Notes: generated by a model from the letters alone, not told the origin. 35,643 nucleotides of DNA from an uncultured Myxococcales bacterium (GCA_902826865.1 CADEGN010000054.1:1-35643); one strand, 5' to 3'. Shown: positions 1-9,515, counted from the stretch's first letter. Numbers and translations are program-made.

Positions 1-4
1 CGGA

Positions 5-47
5 GCAGGGTGTCCGGAAGAACGCTTCGCGTTCTTCCGCACCCTGC
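5..47. terminator. GC-rich hairpin 3' of the first gene
   Basis: A perfect 10-bp stem with a 3-base loop (TTC) lies at 16-38, enclosed by a second 7-bp inverted repeat (5-11 with 41-47) after a small asymmetric internal loop. It starts 24 bases past the stop codon of the minus-strand gene at 71-2632, so a terminator for that gene is the simplest reading. No T-run follows on the minus strand within the window, so it is not a classical intrinsic terminator. It could also be one copy of a dispersed palindromic repeat. Confidence 0.45.
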
Positions 48-70
48 TAGCCTCGCTGCTGTCGATCTGC

Positions 71-2632
71 TCACTTCTCGAACGTGACGGCCTTGCGAAG
101 CCTCTCGAGCTTCGAGCGCGCCCGCTGCCAATCCGCGCGCTTCGTGAAGCCGTAACGCTTGCCATCGTGTACGATCGTGAAGCGATGTCCCGACAGCGCG
201 GCGTAGAGCATTTCGAACACGTGCTTGACGTGCTCATCGCGGACGTAGAAACCACTCTCCGCGGACGCATCGCGAACCACCGAGATGATACCGCGCGCGT
301 ACATCGAGCTATTCACCATCCACCGCCGTCCGATCCGGGCTTTGCTGGCGATATCCGGCAGTTCGCGCCACAGAAAGTCGGGTCGCGTCGCGCGTCCGCT
401 CCCGCTATGAACCGGCACGTAGACCTCCGGCGCACCGTCGGTGGCTGACCTTACCAACCACTCGAGTTCGGCCGACCCAAAGCGAGCACGAATGGCCGCG
501 CGCCAGTGCCCAACACGACCGTCGTCACTCGTGCCCAGTTTTCGCAGATCGATCGCCGTCACCACCCCATTCCAAACGGGGGACTCCGCGTCCGTATCGG
601 CGCAGATCGAATGGCCTTGGCGAATGGCGAGATCAAGAAGGGCCTGGAACTGGCCGGGGTCGTCGGCGTTGGTCTCGCGGGCGAGGTGGACCCGACCCTT
701 GCGGGCAAGTGCGACCCGCCGTACGGCCTCTGCTCTGCCAGCCTTTCTCCACATCTTGCCGGCCTTCGTCCACCGCACGAGCTCTTCCACAATCTCGCGG
801 CGCTTTGCGTCGTAGTACACGTTGATGAGCTCGCGCGCCTCCGGATCGGAAACCTCCGTACCGAGTAGGATCCGCCCTTGGCGCTGCTCGCCGAGGTTGA
901 TCGACAGCCGTCGCGTTCGCGCGCTGAATTCCCCCGTGCGGGGATCGAATTCGTCGACGACGGTATCAGCCAAGATCGTTGCACCGGTCACGTCGATGGT
1001 GCTGACGTCATCTACAGTGGAGATCCAGCGCGGGTTCGGGACGATCGCCTTCGTTCGAACATCACCGATATTGCGGAAAAAGATGCTCCCGAGGTCGGCC
1101 CTTTCACCATCGGCGAACACCAGGCGGGTCACGCGGCACCGCTCTGTTCTGCCTCCGCGCGGCCATACGAAGCTGCGCCCGTTCTCGCCACCAAACCGCA
1201 GCTGATCGGGTGCCGCATCGTTGCGCGCCCCTCCGAAAGTTGTCTGACCACGCGAGGCCTCGTTGGTCCCGTCGATCGAGCGGTAGTCCGAGCCCAGCTC
1301 GATGACACTGGCGAGCATCTCGAGCAACAACGACCGATCGTAGGTGAGGGTCCGCGACGTGTCCGACCGGTATTCAACGAGAGGCCGCTGACCAACCAAT
1401 GCTAGTCCGAGGGACTCCATCACGGCTTTCACGTCGCAGTGACCGGCCCACGACACCCAATCGAGCGGAGCGGCCTGGACATGTCCGCTTCCATCCCAAT
1501 CGAAGCGCATGCCAGGACGCAGGCGCCGGTCCCCAGGCGCGCGCTGAAACGTCAGCTGCTCCACTGTCCGCCCGCGCGAACGCAGCGCATCAGCGGGAAC
1601 GCTGACGCGAGCACCGTCTTGAAGGCGAAGGCGCCCGGCGGCATCACGCCACACCCATGCGCCTGCGTGGCGATGATCGGCCGCAGGATCGATGCGCAAG
1701 ATCTCGTAGCTCGGCGCGATTGGATCCGAATCGGCGACGATCGACGCGATCGTTCGTGTCTCGCGGTCGATGAGCATCCCACCCACGGTCCGCTCAATAT
1801 CGGATTCGTCGATGGTACCGGAATAGGCATACTTGTCGCGCATGACGGCGTCCAGATGCGCGGACAGCTGATCACGCTGGCGACGGATCGACTCTTGGGC
1901 TCCGGCGTCGAGCACGGCCATGCCCTTGCTCCCATCACTCGGCAGTGAAGCAGCGATTCGTTCGAGGTAGTGCACGAACGCCGCATCCTTCGCGTAGCTG
2001 TGATACGTGCCGGTGTCGGTGTCGTCGTGGTCGATTGGGCCGACGAACGATAGGTCTTCCATCTCCCGGACCAGTCCGAGGGCGCGCCGCCGCAGCGTGC
2101 GCGCCAGGAATCTGCGGGCGATCAAACGCTCGACCCCGGCCCGTACCGCCGCAAAGAAGCGAAGCCGACGTTGCCCAACGATGCTGTTCCGGCGGTATCG
2201 GCCACCAACCGCGGGGGCCAACACGCGGAGATCGCGGCCGGCAAGCAGCTGAGCATCGCGATGGAGAGCCGCGTCGATTGCCGCGCGCAGCCCGTCGAGA
2301 TCACGGGGCGCTGGCTTGGGGGCGAACTTCGGCGCATAGTCGCGGGGATCGACCGCCACGGGCACGTTGACGCGCAGGCGCGGGTGCTCGCGCCCGCCTT
2401 CGCCCACGAATAGCGCGAGGTGAGCGCGCCCACCCGCCACCAGCTCGCGACCGCGGATATCTTTGATCCGAACGGCTCCCCGCGCCGACGCGAGACCATC
2501 GACGAAAGATTGGTAGGCGCGGTTGGGCTTCGGCTTCACGGCGACGGCTCCGGTCAACGCTGCGTCGTGCGCGAGGCACCACAACGCATAGGGACAGGAG
2601 GATACGCCAAGCGCCGGCGGATCGCTTACCAT
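71..2632 (-). CDS. Large protein with transglutaminase-like GHC motif
   Basis: Unassigned protein of 853 residues from the ATG at 2632. The frame stays open to a TTG at 2704, but that start would lie inside the divergent gene at 2665. There is no signal peptide and no clear membrane segment. The N-terminal third is rich in Arg. Near residue 399 is a W-A-G-H-C segment followed by a run resembling the 'transglutaminase elicitor' family, in which a GHC cysteine is catalytic. I could not place the partner His and Asp with confidence, so an enzyme role is a guess. The second half (residues about 490-650) looks like a beta-rich, DUF-like region. Divergent from the glucoamylase gene, with start codons only 32 bases apart. 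The coding call is safe; the function is not. Confidence 0.8.
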   Translation of the reverse strand: MVSDPPALGVSSCPYALWCLAHDAALTGAVAVKPKPNRAYQSFVDGLASARGAVRIKDIRGRELVAGGRAHLALFVGEGGREHPRLRVNVPVAVDPRDYAPKFAPKPAPRDLDGLRAAIDAALHRDAQLLAGRDLRVLAPAVGGRYRRNSIVGQRRLRFFAAVRAGVERLIARRFLARTLRRRALGLVREMEDLSFVGPIDHDDTDTGTYHSYAKDAAFVHYLERIAASLPSDGSKGMAVLDAGAQESIRRQRDQLSAHLDAVMRDKYAYSGTIDESDIERTVGGMLIDRETRTIASIVADSDPIAPSYEILRIDPAADHRHAGAWVWRDAAGRLRLQDGARVSVPADALRSRGRTVEQLTFQRAPGDRRLRPGMRFDWDGSGHVQAAPLDWVSWAGHCDVKAVMESLGLALVGQRPLVEYRSDTSRTLTYDRSLLLEMLASVIELGSDYRSIDGTNEASRGQTTFGGARNDAAPDQLRFGGENGRSFVWPRGGRTERCRVTRLVFADGERADLGSIFFRNIGDVRTKAIVPNPRWISTVDDVSTIDVTGATILADTVVDEFDPRTGEFSARTRRLSINLGEQRQGRILLGTEVSDPEARELINVYYDAKRREIVEELVRWTKAGKMWRKAGRAEAVRRVALARKGRVHLARETNADDPGQFQALLDLAIRQGHSICADTDAESPVWNGVVTAIDLRKLGTSDDGRVGHWRAAIRARFGSAELEWLVRSATDGAPEVYVPVHSGSGRATRPDFLWRELPDIASKARIGRRWMVNSSMYARGIISVVRDASAESGFYVRDEHVKHVFEMLYAALSGHRFTIVHDGKRYGFTKRADWQRARSKLERLRKAVTFEK
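2627..2632 (+). promoter_or_regulatory. -10-like TACCAT of the glucoamylase gene
   Basis: TACCAT is followed by 6 bases and then the ATG of an 8-codon leader frame (2639), so a transcript from here would start at or next to that ATG. The hexamer overlaps the start codon of the divergent minus-strand gene. No -35 is evident. Confidence 0.35.
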
Positions 2633-2638
2633 CGGCGC

Positions 2639-2665
2639 ATGTCCGAGAACAGAGGTTCGAACTGA
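2639..2665 (+). CDS. Possible 8-codon leader frame (uORF)
   Basis: ATG-TCC-GAG-AAC-AGA-GGT-TCG-AAC-TGA encodes an octapeptide. Its stop overlaps the start of the glucoamylase gene as TGATG. The AGAGG that could serve as ribosome binding site for the downstream gene lies inside it. Given the -10-like element 6 bases upstream, it could be translated as a leaderless frame, with re-initiation on the enzyme gene. It may equally be chance. Confidence 0.3.
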   Translation: MSENRGSN

Positions 2666-5316
2666 TGCGTCCGGCGGCGTTTGTGACGTGGAGCCTACTC
2701 GCAATCGGCACCACGACTAGCGCGAACGCGGCCGTCGCTCCTACGCGCACACGCTTCGCTGTTCCCTCATCCAACGGTTACGGCGCGATCGTTGTCGATC
2801 TCGAGGAATCGCGCCGGATCGTCCAGTTCCGCGAGCACAGCTACGCCACCGAGGAACCCGTGCTCGACGGGGCATACCAGGAGGTGTGGAACGGTGCTGG
2901 TTTCGCTGCGATACACACCCGCGACCTGCTGTTCGACGCTTACTTCGGCCTGCGAAGCCCCGCTGGCTCGACTTGGCTTCCCGCGCAGCCGCTCGACGCG
3001 GACGCGAGCGGCTATGTCGGCGATACAGACGACACAACCGGTGGCACGGGGATCGTCGCGATCGCCCAAGCGTGGGGCGATCTCCACGCGACGACCTACG
3101 CGTTCGCGCCGGTCGAGTTCGGCCACTCGGGTTTTGCGATCGTCGTGCGCGTGCGCAACGATGGCGACACCGCGGCGGCAGTCGAGACGTTCTCGCTACA
3201 CAACTTTCACCTCGGTTACGGGCGCCCGCAGTCCTCGTTCGAGGTGGGTGAGGACCTCGCGAGTAACGGCGAGACGATCACCACCATTGGCGCTGGCATG
3301 GATACGATCCATGAGCGGGGGTTCGCCGGAGTCGTCGTGGCACGCGCGCTCGATTCGGCCAGCCACTTCGGCCTGGGCCCCACGAGCCCCGTGTACGACC
3401 TCGTACTCAGCGGTGCCGACCTTCCTGAAATCGAGCAACCCGCCACCACCGACGACGCGATTTCCGCCTGGCAGTTCGATCTCGGCGTGGTGGAACCAGG
3501 GGGCGAGGCGTGGGCGGGCGTGTTGTTCGCCCACTCGGGCGACCCGTTCGGCGGCGATACGGTCGAGGGATGGATCGACGAGTTTGTCGCCGGACGAGGT
3601 GCCGCGCAGCTGCTCGACGACGAGCGGGCGGCGTGGTCGCAACGGCACGACGCATTGATCCTGCCCGAGGGCATCACCGTCGAGGAGACGACAGTGCTTC
3701 GCCAGGCCGCGGCCGCCTTGCACATGGGGCAGGTTCGCGAGCGTGAGGTTCACCTCCGCGAGTGGCTCGATCAGGACGGCGTCGTCCGCCGCACCCGCCT
3801 GCCCGATCTCGCCGCTCCGGCGGGTCTACCTGCGACGGTTCCCCATCGTGGTCATGGGGCGATCCTCGCTAGCCTTCCGCCCGGGAACTGGACGTACGCG
3901 TGGCTGCGCGACGGTGCATACGCCACAAATGCCCTGGCCGTTCTTGGCCTGCACGACAACGCGCGCGATTCCTTGACGTTCTATCTTGAGGCCGAATCGG
4001 GCCGATTCGCCGATTGGAACGAGCTTGCCGACTACAACATGCCGGCCTACCTACCGACGCTCGTCCGCTACCAGGGCTTTGGCGTCGAGGAGACGGACTT
4101 CAACGATTTCGGTCCCAACCTTGAGTTCGACGGCTTCGGTCTCTTGTTGTGGGCGCTGCGCGGCTACGCCGACGCGAGTGGAGATGTCCCGTTCATCGAA
4201 GAACACTGGGACGTGATCACGCAGCGCGTCGCAGATCCTCTGCTCGCGCTCGTGGATCCCGCAAATGGATTGTTGCGCGCGGACTCGTCGATCTGGGAGA
4301 CGCATTGGAACGGGCGCCAGCGTCAATGGGCCTACACGAACATCACCGCCGTGCGAGGCCTGTGCGACGCCGCCGCGCTGGCCGAGCAGCTCGGGGATAC
4401 GGACCATGCCAACGCCTACCGTGAGGCCGGGATCGCCCTGCAGGCGGCGATTGTCGACAAGCTCGTCGATGACAGCGGCGTGTTGGCGAGCAACCGCGAG
4501 GAATTCGCTAGCGGCCGGGGGTACCTCGATGCCGCCGTTCTCGATGCCTTCGCGCTCGGCGTCATTGATCCGCATGGAGACGTGGCTGCTGCCACGATCG
4601 CAGCCCTCGACGCCGGGTTATTGGCTCCGGCCAGCGGGCTCGGCTGGTCGCGCAACGACGACCGTTCCGACCATGGCGGGGCAACCGACTTGAGCCCGTG
4701 GGGCAGCGACTATGACAGCGCCGAGTGGGTGTTCACAGATCTTCGCGGCGCCATCGCCGTACGCGAAGGTGGTGACAGCGAGAGATCCGATGCGATTCTC
4801 GAGTGGATTACGGATCAAACCGCGACCAACTACCTCATGTTCGCCGAGACGTACGATGAACAGGACGGGACCTACAAGTTCAATGCACCGATGCTTGGCT
4901 TCGGTGCCGGTGCGTACGTGCTAGCCCTCGCGCATCGCGGCGGCTTGGCGATCGATCCGGCGTGCGACGCTTTTCCGGGTGGAAGCGACTCCGGGACCGA
5001 CGGCACCGGGTCGGCGACCGGCGTTGATGGGTCGGGCGGCACAAGCCCGGGAGGCACCACCGGCGGCAGCGACGGCGTGGCGACCGATGTTTCGATCAGC
5101 GTCTCGGTCTCGGACTCGGACAGCAGCGGCACGGACACCGCTGGACAAGCGGGCAACAGCGCATGCGGGTGCACCGAATCTCCGCGGTCGCCCGACGCGC
5201 TGGCGCTGTTGCTGTTATTGCTCGCCACCCGACGCCGACCGGCGCTGTTGTTTTGCAAGCAATCACGTTTCCATGGGACTAGGATACCGACCGCGAAGCC
5301 GGCGGAGGAAGCATGA
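2665..5316 (+). CDS. Secreted glucoamylase-like GH15 enzyme with MYXO-CTERM-like tail
   Basis: 883 residues. A signal peptide ends near Ala22-Ala24, so it is exported. Residues about 30-330 form a beta-rich N-domain as in bacterial glucoamylases; about 340-760 is an (alpha/alpha)6 barrel with the family marks N-W-T-Y-A-W-L-R-D (408-416), D-S-S-I-W-E (540-545; Glu545 candidate general acid) and F-A-E-T-Y-D (726-731; Glu728 candidate general base). Expected role: release of glucose from alpha-glucans outside the cell. A Ser/Gly/Thr/Asp-rich linker (about 770-830) leads to C-G-C (834-836), a Leu-rich helix and R-R-R (856-858), the tripartite layout of MYXO-CTERM surface-sorting tails, but 25 further residues follow the arginines, which is unusual. 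Its last codons overlap the aspartate kinase gene (ATGA). Family assignment is firm; substrate is inferred. Confidence 0.82.
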   Translation: MRPAAFVTWSLLAIGTTTSANAAVAPTRTRFAVPSSNGYGAIVVDLEESRRIVQFREHSYATEEPVLDGAYQEVWNGAGFAAIHTRDLLFDAYFGLRSPAGSTWLPAQPLDADASGYVGDTDDTTGGTGIVAIAQAWGDLHATTYAFAPVEFGHSGFAIVVRVRNDGDTAAAVETFSLHNFHLGYGRPQSSFEVGEDLASNGETITTIGAGMDTIHERGFAGVVVARALDSASHFGLGPTSPVYDLVLSGADLPEIEQPATTDDAISAWQFDLGVVEPGGEAWAGVLFAHSGDPFGGDTVEGWIDEFVAGRGAAQLLDDERAAWSQRHDALILPEGITVEETTVLRQAAAALHMGQVREREVHLREWLDQDGVVRRTRLPDLAAPAGLPATVPHRGHGAILASLPPGNWTYAWLRDGAYATNALAVLGLHDNARDSLTFYLEAESGRFADWNELADYNMPAYLPTLVRYQGFGVEETDFNDFGPNLEFDGFGLLLWALRGYADASGDVPFIEEHWDVITQRVADPLLALVDPANGLLRADSSIWETHWNGRQRQWAYTNITAVRGLCDAAALAEQLGDTDHANAYREAGIALQAAIVDKLVDDSGVLASNREEFASGRGYLDAAVLDAFALGVIDPHGDVAAATIAALDAGLLAPASGLGWSRNDDRSDHGGATDLSPWGSDYDSAEWVFTDLRGAIAVREGGDSERSDAILEWITDQTATNYLMFAETYDEQDGTYKFNAPMLGFGAGAYVLALAHRGGLAIDPACDAFPGGSDSGTDGTGSATGVDGSGGTSPGGTTGGSDGVATDVSISVSVSDSDSSGTDTAGQAGNSACGCTESPRSPDALALLLLLLATRRRPALLFCKQSRFHGTRIPTAKPAEEA

Positions 5317-6485
5317 ATCAGTCTATCGTCGTTCAGAAGTACGGCGGCTCATCGGTGGCGGATGTCGACCGTATCCGCAAGGTCGCCGCGCGCGTGGTCG
5401 CAACCAAAACAACGGGGCATCGCGTGGTGGTCGTCGTCTCGGCCATGGGGAAGACCACCGACGCACTGCTCGCGCGCGCGAGGGAGATCTCGGCTTCGCC
5501 GTCGCGTCGCGAGCTCGACATGCTCCTGTCGTGCGGCGAGCGGACGAGCATGGCGCTTTTATCGATGGCGATCCAAGAGCTCGGGCACGAGGCTATCTCG
5601 CTCACCGGATCGCAATCGGGGATCATGACAAACGATCGTCACTCCGGGGCGCGCATCCTCGAGGTGCGGCCGTTTCGCGTCGAGGACGAGCTCGAGCGCG
5701 GACGCGTTGTGATCGTCGCTGGCTTCCAGGGCGTGTCCTACAAGCGCGAGGTGACGACCCTGGGCCGTGGTGGTTCCGATACGACCGCGGTGGCCTTGGC
5801 TGGGGCACTAGGAGCTGAGTATTGCGAGATCTGCTCCGACGTCGACGGGGTGTATACCGGCGATCCGCGGGTCGTCGACGCTGCCCAGTTGATCGAAGCC
5901 ATCAGTCACGACGCGATGCTCGAGTTGACCTCGCATGGCGCGAAGGTGTTGCACGCCGAGTCTGTCGAGTTTGCTCGCCGAACCGGCGTAGCCCTCTACG
6001 CCCGCGCCACGTTCAGCGATAGCGGTGGCACGCGCATCGATCGCGCGGAGAACATCACCACGGACCGAGCACTGTCGGGCGTGGCGGGTCAACGCAATCT
6101 GGTCCGCCTGCGGGCGTTTGGTGGGCACTCAATGGACCGCATGTTGGCCGCGGCAGCCGCCGCATCGCTGCCGGTATTGCACCTCGATGCCGATCACGAG
6201 ATTGCCGATCTCTGGTTCGGCCTTGCCGACGTGCCTGACTGGGCCACGGTCAAGACCAAACTGATCGGCCAGGTCGAGATAGAGGAGAGCTGCGGCGCCG
6301 TTTCGGTGGTCGGAGACTTCTTCGGGCGCAACGCCTCCGCGTTGGCCAAGACGCGCTCGGTTGCTGCAGGTATCGGGGTCGCGATCAAGGCGATGGCAAC
6401 TTCCCCCCTCCGCGCGACGCTGTTTTGCGCGGACGAGGACGTCGATCGCCTCACCCAGGCAATGCACCGCGCGTTCATGCAGTGA
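5313..6485 (+). CDS. lysC: Aspartate kinase
   Basis: 390 residues, the normal length for a monofunctional aspartokinase. Phosphorylates aspartate with ATP, the first step to lysine, threonine, methionine and diaminopimelate. The kinase domain shows K-Y-G-G-S-S at residues 9-14, the S-C-G-E-R-T substrate loop, G-F-Q-G, and the [10 protein letters not shown] nucleotide motif, followed by [11 protein letters not shown]. The C-terminal third is a divergent pair of ACT-like regulatory domains, so the feedback effector cannot be read from the sequence. The ATG overlaps the TGA of the preceding gene by four bases, with GGAGGA as ribosome binding site inside that gene, so the two are translationally coupled although they are functionally unrelated. 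Confidence 0.95.
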   Translation: MNQSIVVQKYGGSSVADVDRIRKVAARVVATKTTGHRVVVVVSAMGKTTDALLARAREISASPSRRELDMLLSCGERTSMALLSMAIQELGHEAISLTGSQSGIMTNDRHSGARILEVRPFRVEDELERGRVVIVAGFQGVSYKREVTTLGRGGSDTTAVALAGALGAEYCEICSDVDGVYTGDPRVVDAAQLIEAISHDAMLELTSHGAKVLHAESVEFARRTGVALYARATFSDSGGTRIDRAENITTDRALSGVAGQRNLVRLRAFGGHSMDRMLAAAAAASLPVLHLDADHEIADLWFGLADVPDWATVKTKLIGQVEIEESCGAVSVVGDFFGRNASALAKTRSVAAGIGVAIKAMATSPLRATLFCADEDVDRLTQAMHRAFMQ

Positions 6486-6494
6486 AGTCGGGCG

Positions 6495-7256
6495 TCAGAT
6501 CGGGGCGGTACAAACGCTCGCCGCCGCATCAGGAACCAGCACGCACGCCGTGCGCATCGGACATTCGGCGTTCTGCGTGCACAGCAGTGCGCAATGTGAC
6601 GGTTCGGGTCCGCCGTCCGAGACGGCGCATACGGCCTCCGCACCCGTTCCAGGATCGGGGCAGACGCCCCCCTCGCAAGGCGGTGAACAGAAGCAGTAAC
6701 CTTCAACTCCTGGGATCTCGATGGGGATTTCGGTTGGTTCGCAGCTGGTGCACGCGCCGTAGAAGGCCATCGGCGCTACACACGTGCACTCCGAGCAAGC
6801 GAGCCCGGGCGGGCAGTCGGCGTCGAACGTGCACTCGTCAGTCGCCATGCATCCGCCTGCGGTGGTGCTATCACCCGTCGTGCTCACGTCGGTCGTAGGT
6901 GCGCCCGTCGACGCGTCCGTGGTTTCGGTGCCGGTTCCCACGACCGCGCCGGTGGTTGCCTCGGCGGTTGTGACGTCGGCGGGCCCGCCCGCCGTTGAAT
7001 CGTCGATCCCCAGCGTGCTCGCAGCCGCCACGCTCGTGCCACCGCACTCGCACTCGCCAAAGACGCTGCCGTCCGGCAAACAGGCACGAGTACTGGGACT
7101 TCCGTCCGTACAAGTGCATGCGCGCAGATCACCGGGAAGGCACTGCTCAGATCCGGACGTCGCGTCGGCGGAGGTTCCATTGCCCGGCTCCGTCGGGCTG
7201 GGGTTGAAACATGCCGCAGCAGCCAGCAAGAAAGCGATCGAAGTCGCGCGTCGCAT
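6495..7256 (-). CDS. Cys-rich outer-surface lipoprotein
   Basis: 253 residues. The signal peptide ends in L-A-A-A-A with the acylated cysteine at 16, so it is a predicted lipoprotein. A first Cys-rich patch (residues about 39-71) is followed by a long Thr/Ala/Gly/Ser linker (about 73-133) and a second Cys-rich domain with around a dozen cysteines, probably disulfide-bonded. This build is common in Nannocystis-type proteomes; no enzyme motif is visible. The gene is convergent with lysC, 9 bases apart. A TACCAT hexamer lies 9 bases before its ATG. Function unknown. Confidence 0.82.
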   Translation of the reverse strand: MRRATSIAFLLAAAACFNPSPTEPGNGTSADATSGSEQCLPGDLRACTCTDGSPSTRACLPDGSVFGECECGGTSVAAASTLGIDDSTAGGPADVTTAEATTGAVVGTGTETTDASTGAPTTDVSTTGDSTTAGGCMATDECTFDADCPPGLACSECTCVAPMAFYGACTSCEPTEIPIEIPGVEGYCFCSPPCEGGVCPDPGTGAEAVCAVSDGGPEPSHCALLCTQNAECPMRTACVLVPDAAASVCTAPI

Positions 7257-7265
7257 CCGTCATGG

Positions 7266-7271
7266 ATGGTA
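7266..7271 (-). promoter_or_regulatory. -10-like TACCAT before the Cys-rich lipoprotein
   Basis: On the minus strand TACCAT stands 9 bases before the ATG at 7256, so the predicted leader is only a few bases long. No ribosome binding site is visible. The rest of 7272-7513 holds nothing I can name apart from one AT-richer patch near 7397-7407. Confidence 0.3.
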
Positions 7272-7513
7272 GTCGACGTGGACACGCGCACGCCACCCCT
7301 CACGGCCAGAATCGTTGTGATTCCTATCTGTCCGTCCTCCATGCGGTTCGGTCAACGTGTACGGCTGTGGAGCATGGCCAGCACTGATGTCGCTCCCTTA
7401 ATTTTGCACGACTCCGCGTGAGGGGACGCAGCTGCGTTCGCCAGATAGGACAAGGATGTCTTCACGCGCTCCGCTGCGCACCCGCCACGCCGCGTCGCTG
7501 TCAGATGAAACAC

Positions 7514-8350
7514 TCAGGCGAAGATGGAGGTCTCGCTCGCCACGTCGTTGCTCTGAGCGAGGAGATCCTCGACGTCCACAGTGCTAAGACCGAGTGAGGT
7601 GACAAGCGCAGTCGGCACTTCGGCCGGCGTCATCCAGGCGAGTTCGGGAGTACCGCAGGCACTCGCAAAGCGATCAGCGAGCGCCAGCACCAGATGCGCC
7701 AGGTCGGGTTTGGCACCCGGGGCATCGTGGCGCTCGATGAGCTCGGCAATCCGATCGGGCAATCGCCACGTGCGGCACAACTGCCCACCGAGCTCCGCAT
7801 GATCCCACCCGATCAACTCGCGTTCGCACTCGGCGAGCGGCCGACCCGACGCGCGCGCGAGATCGAGGCACGGCTGGTAGCGATCAGCCGCACGGGCCAG
7901 CATCACGACAATGCCGATGTCATGGAGCAGCGCGCTTGTGAAGACGAGGTCGACGCTCGGCAATCCGAGGCGGATGAAGATCTTCTCGCTCCACACCGCA
8001 CACGCGAGGCCGTGGCGCCACAGGCCCGGCCCGGCCTCGCCAACGAAGGCTTGGGCCATGGTTAACGCAGACGCGATGTTCTGAACCTGGCGCACTCCAA
8101 GGAGCGCCACCGCACTGCGAACGCTCTCAATCCGCCGACTACAGCCATAATAGGAGGAGTTAGCCACCGCGAGGACTCTCATCGTCAGCGCCTGGTCGCG
8201 GGAGATCACCCGATCGAGGGCGACAAGCGTGATATCGGGGTCATTCGCCACCGCCAGTACCTCGCCCAGCCGGGCCGGCAATGGGGGGAGATCATTCGGG
8301 GAGAGCGAGAGCTTGGGGCGCCCGCTGATCGACAGCGACGATGAGAACAT
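7514..8350 (-). CDS. HDOD domain signalling protein
   Basis: 278 residues, almost all one HDOD domain, an HD-GYP/HD-related output module of bacterial signal transduction. It begins with the typical D-L-P-P-L-P-A-R-L stretch, then S-R-D-Q-A-L-T-M-R-V-L-A-V-A-N-S, the helix S-A-V-A-L-L-G, and L-L-H-D-I-G at 141-146. HDOD proteins generally lack proven catalysis and act in regulation of motility, stress or the cell cycle. The ATG lies 13 bases after the stop of the Lcl-domain gene, with TGAGGCG upstream, so the two form an operon. The neighbours (PATAN protein, response regulator-GGDEF) fit a signalling locus. No receiver domain is fused to it. Confidence 0.9.
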   Translation of the reverse strand: MFSSSLSISGRPKLSLSPNDLPPLPARLGEVLAVANDPDITLVALDRVISRDQALTMRVLAVANSSYYGCSRRIESVRSAVALLGVRQVQNIASALTMAQAFVGEAGPGLWRHGLACAVWSEKIFIRLGLPSVDLVFTSALLHDIGIVVMLARAADRYQPCLDLARASGRPLAECERELIGWDHAELGGQLCRTWRLPDRIAELIERHDAPGAKPDLAHLVLALADRFASACGTPELAWMTPAEVPTALVTSLGLSTVDVEDLLAQSNDVASETSIFA

Positions 8351-8363
8351 GATGACGTTCGCC

Positions 8364-9515
8364 TCAGGGTTCTTTGGCTGCTCCGCGCACGCAGATCGTG
8401 ATGGGCTCGACGTCGGTCTTGTCGCGTTTCTCGATCGTTCCAGTATCGAGAGCCATCACGACGGCGCTTGCCGACGAATCTCCACGCTTACTGGACCACG
8501 CCACCGCGGTACCGAATGCCCGAGTGCGCGCCAGGAGCAACAGCTCACGTGTGCTCGGGCTCCGCCAATCGGACAGGCCCCACATCGCGCGTACCTTGCA
8601 TGTGGTCATCGCGTGGAACCAGTCCCGCTCACCCTCCACCAACACTGCAATGACACCGGAGGCCTCGATCGCGTGCCTACGCGCAATTGCCTCGTTCAAA
8701 GAGGGTGTGCTAGCGACCGAGGGTTGCGCGTCGCCGGGGGTCGGGCCCTGGGCGACAACCTCGAGGGTCGGCTGCACTCGACGGCGCGGAATGGGTAGCG
8801 GCGGGGCTGGGCGTCCGCTGTCGGCGTGGCTGCGGGCGGGCAGGGAATCGACCGGGGCTGGTACCGATCCAACGTCTGTAGGATCGTCCGCAACGGCGCC
8901 GGCAGGCTCGCTCGAGCGGGCTTGAGGTCCAAGCGCGAGCGCAGCCGCAACCACGGCCGTCGAGCCTAAGGTGGCACCGGCAACGACAAACGGCGCAAGG
9001 CGACGTGGCGCCTGGCGTGGCGCGACGCGTTCGGATGTGGCAGCTGGTCGCGTCGGCACCGCAGGGGGCGTAACAACACCGCTGATGGACTCCGACTCGG
9101 ACTCCCCCGAAGCCTCGTCGGCTCGTCCGTCAATGTCGATGACCTCAACGCGCGCGACGATGCGCATCATCGCTTCGGCGACCTGAAGCGCCACACTTGC
9201 GGGGCGAGTTTGGTTGACATCGACGTGCAGGAAGACATGGCCGCCCTCGCGCTGTTGAACGAATGTGGCGAGGTCAAGGCTCGCGATTTCGTCACCGGCA
9301 GCGCACTCCACGACCACAGCCACGCCGTCGATCTCATCCAGTGCGCGCTCGAGCGCGCACTGATCAGCTTCGATGCCTGGGAGCGACACCACCTCCGCAC
9401 CGGCGACAAGGAGGTCCTCCGCCACACCGCGGAGCGCGGCGACTGCGGCCGCGGTCCCACACATGACGACGACTCCGCCGCCACGGCAGTCAAACTCGAT
9501 CGGCTCTGGCGTCAT
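8364..9515 (-). CDS. Single-pass membrane protein with C-terminal Lcl/DUF1566 domain
   Basis: 383 residues from the ATG at 9515; the frame extends further upstream but would run into the divergent gene. Residues 12-122 alternate hydrophobic strands and helices like a small Rossmann/flavodoxin- or TIR-type fold, without a catalytic motif I can assign. A Pro/Glu/Ser-rich stretch leads to one transmembrane helix (about 175-197), then a long Pro/Ala linker. Residues 298-377 match the Lcl C-terminal (DUF1566) domain, a C-type-lectin-like fold: W-F-H-A-M-T-T-C, S-D-W-R-S-P-S-T-R-E-L-L, A-W-S-S, and a closing I-C-V-R-G. The topology suggests a cytoplasmic N-domain and an exported binding domain, thus perhaps a sensor. 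Operon with the HDOD gene. Coding certain, role inferred. Confidence 0.78.
   Translation of the reverse strand: MTPEPIEFDCRGGGVVVMCGTAAAVAALRGVAEDLLVAGAEVVSLPGIEADQCALERALDEIDGVAVVVECAAGDEIASLDLATFVQQREGGHVFLHVDVNQTRPASVALQVAEAMMRIVARVEVIDIDGRADEASGESESESISGVVTPPAVPTRPAATSERVAPRQAPRRLAPFVVAGATLGSTAVVAAALALGPQARSSEPAGAVADDPTDVGSVPAPVDSLPARSHADSGRPAPPLPIPRRRVQPTLEVVAQGPTPGDAQPSVASTPSLNEAIARRHAIEASGVIAVLVEGERDWFHAMTTCKVRAMWGLSDWRSPSTRELLLLARTRAFGTAVAWSSKRGDSSASAVVMALDTGTIEKRDKTDVEPITICVRGAAKEP

Noticed and set aside
2651..2665. GGTTCGAA resembling a tRNA T-loop
   Set aside because: No matching acceptor, D-arm or anticodon stem can be drawn around it.
2633..2704. Upstream extension of the first minus-strand gene to a TTG at 2704
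   Set aside because: It would overlap the 5' end of the divergent glucoamylase gene, begins with a weak codon, and adds low-quality sequence; the ATG at 2632 is a better start.
7456..7587. Plus-strand 43-codon frame with AAGG before its ATG
   Set aside because: It runs antisense into the 3' end of the HDOD gene, is almost all Arg/Ser and has no independent support.
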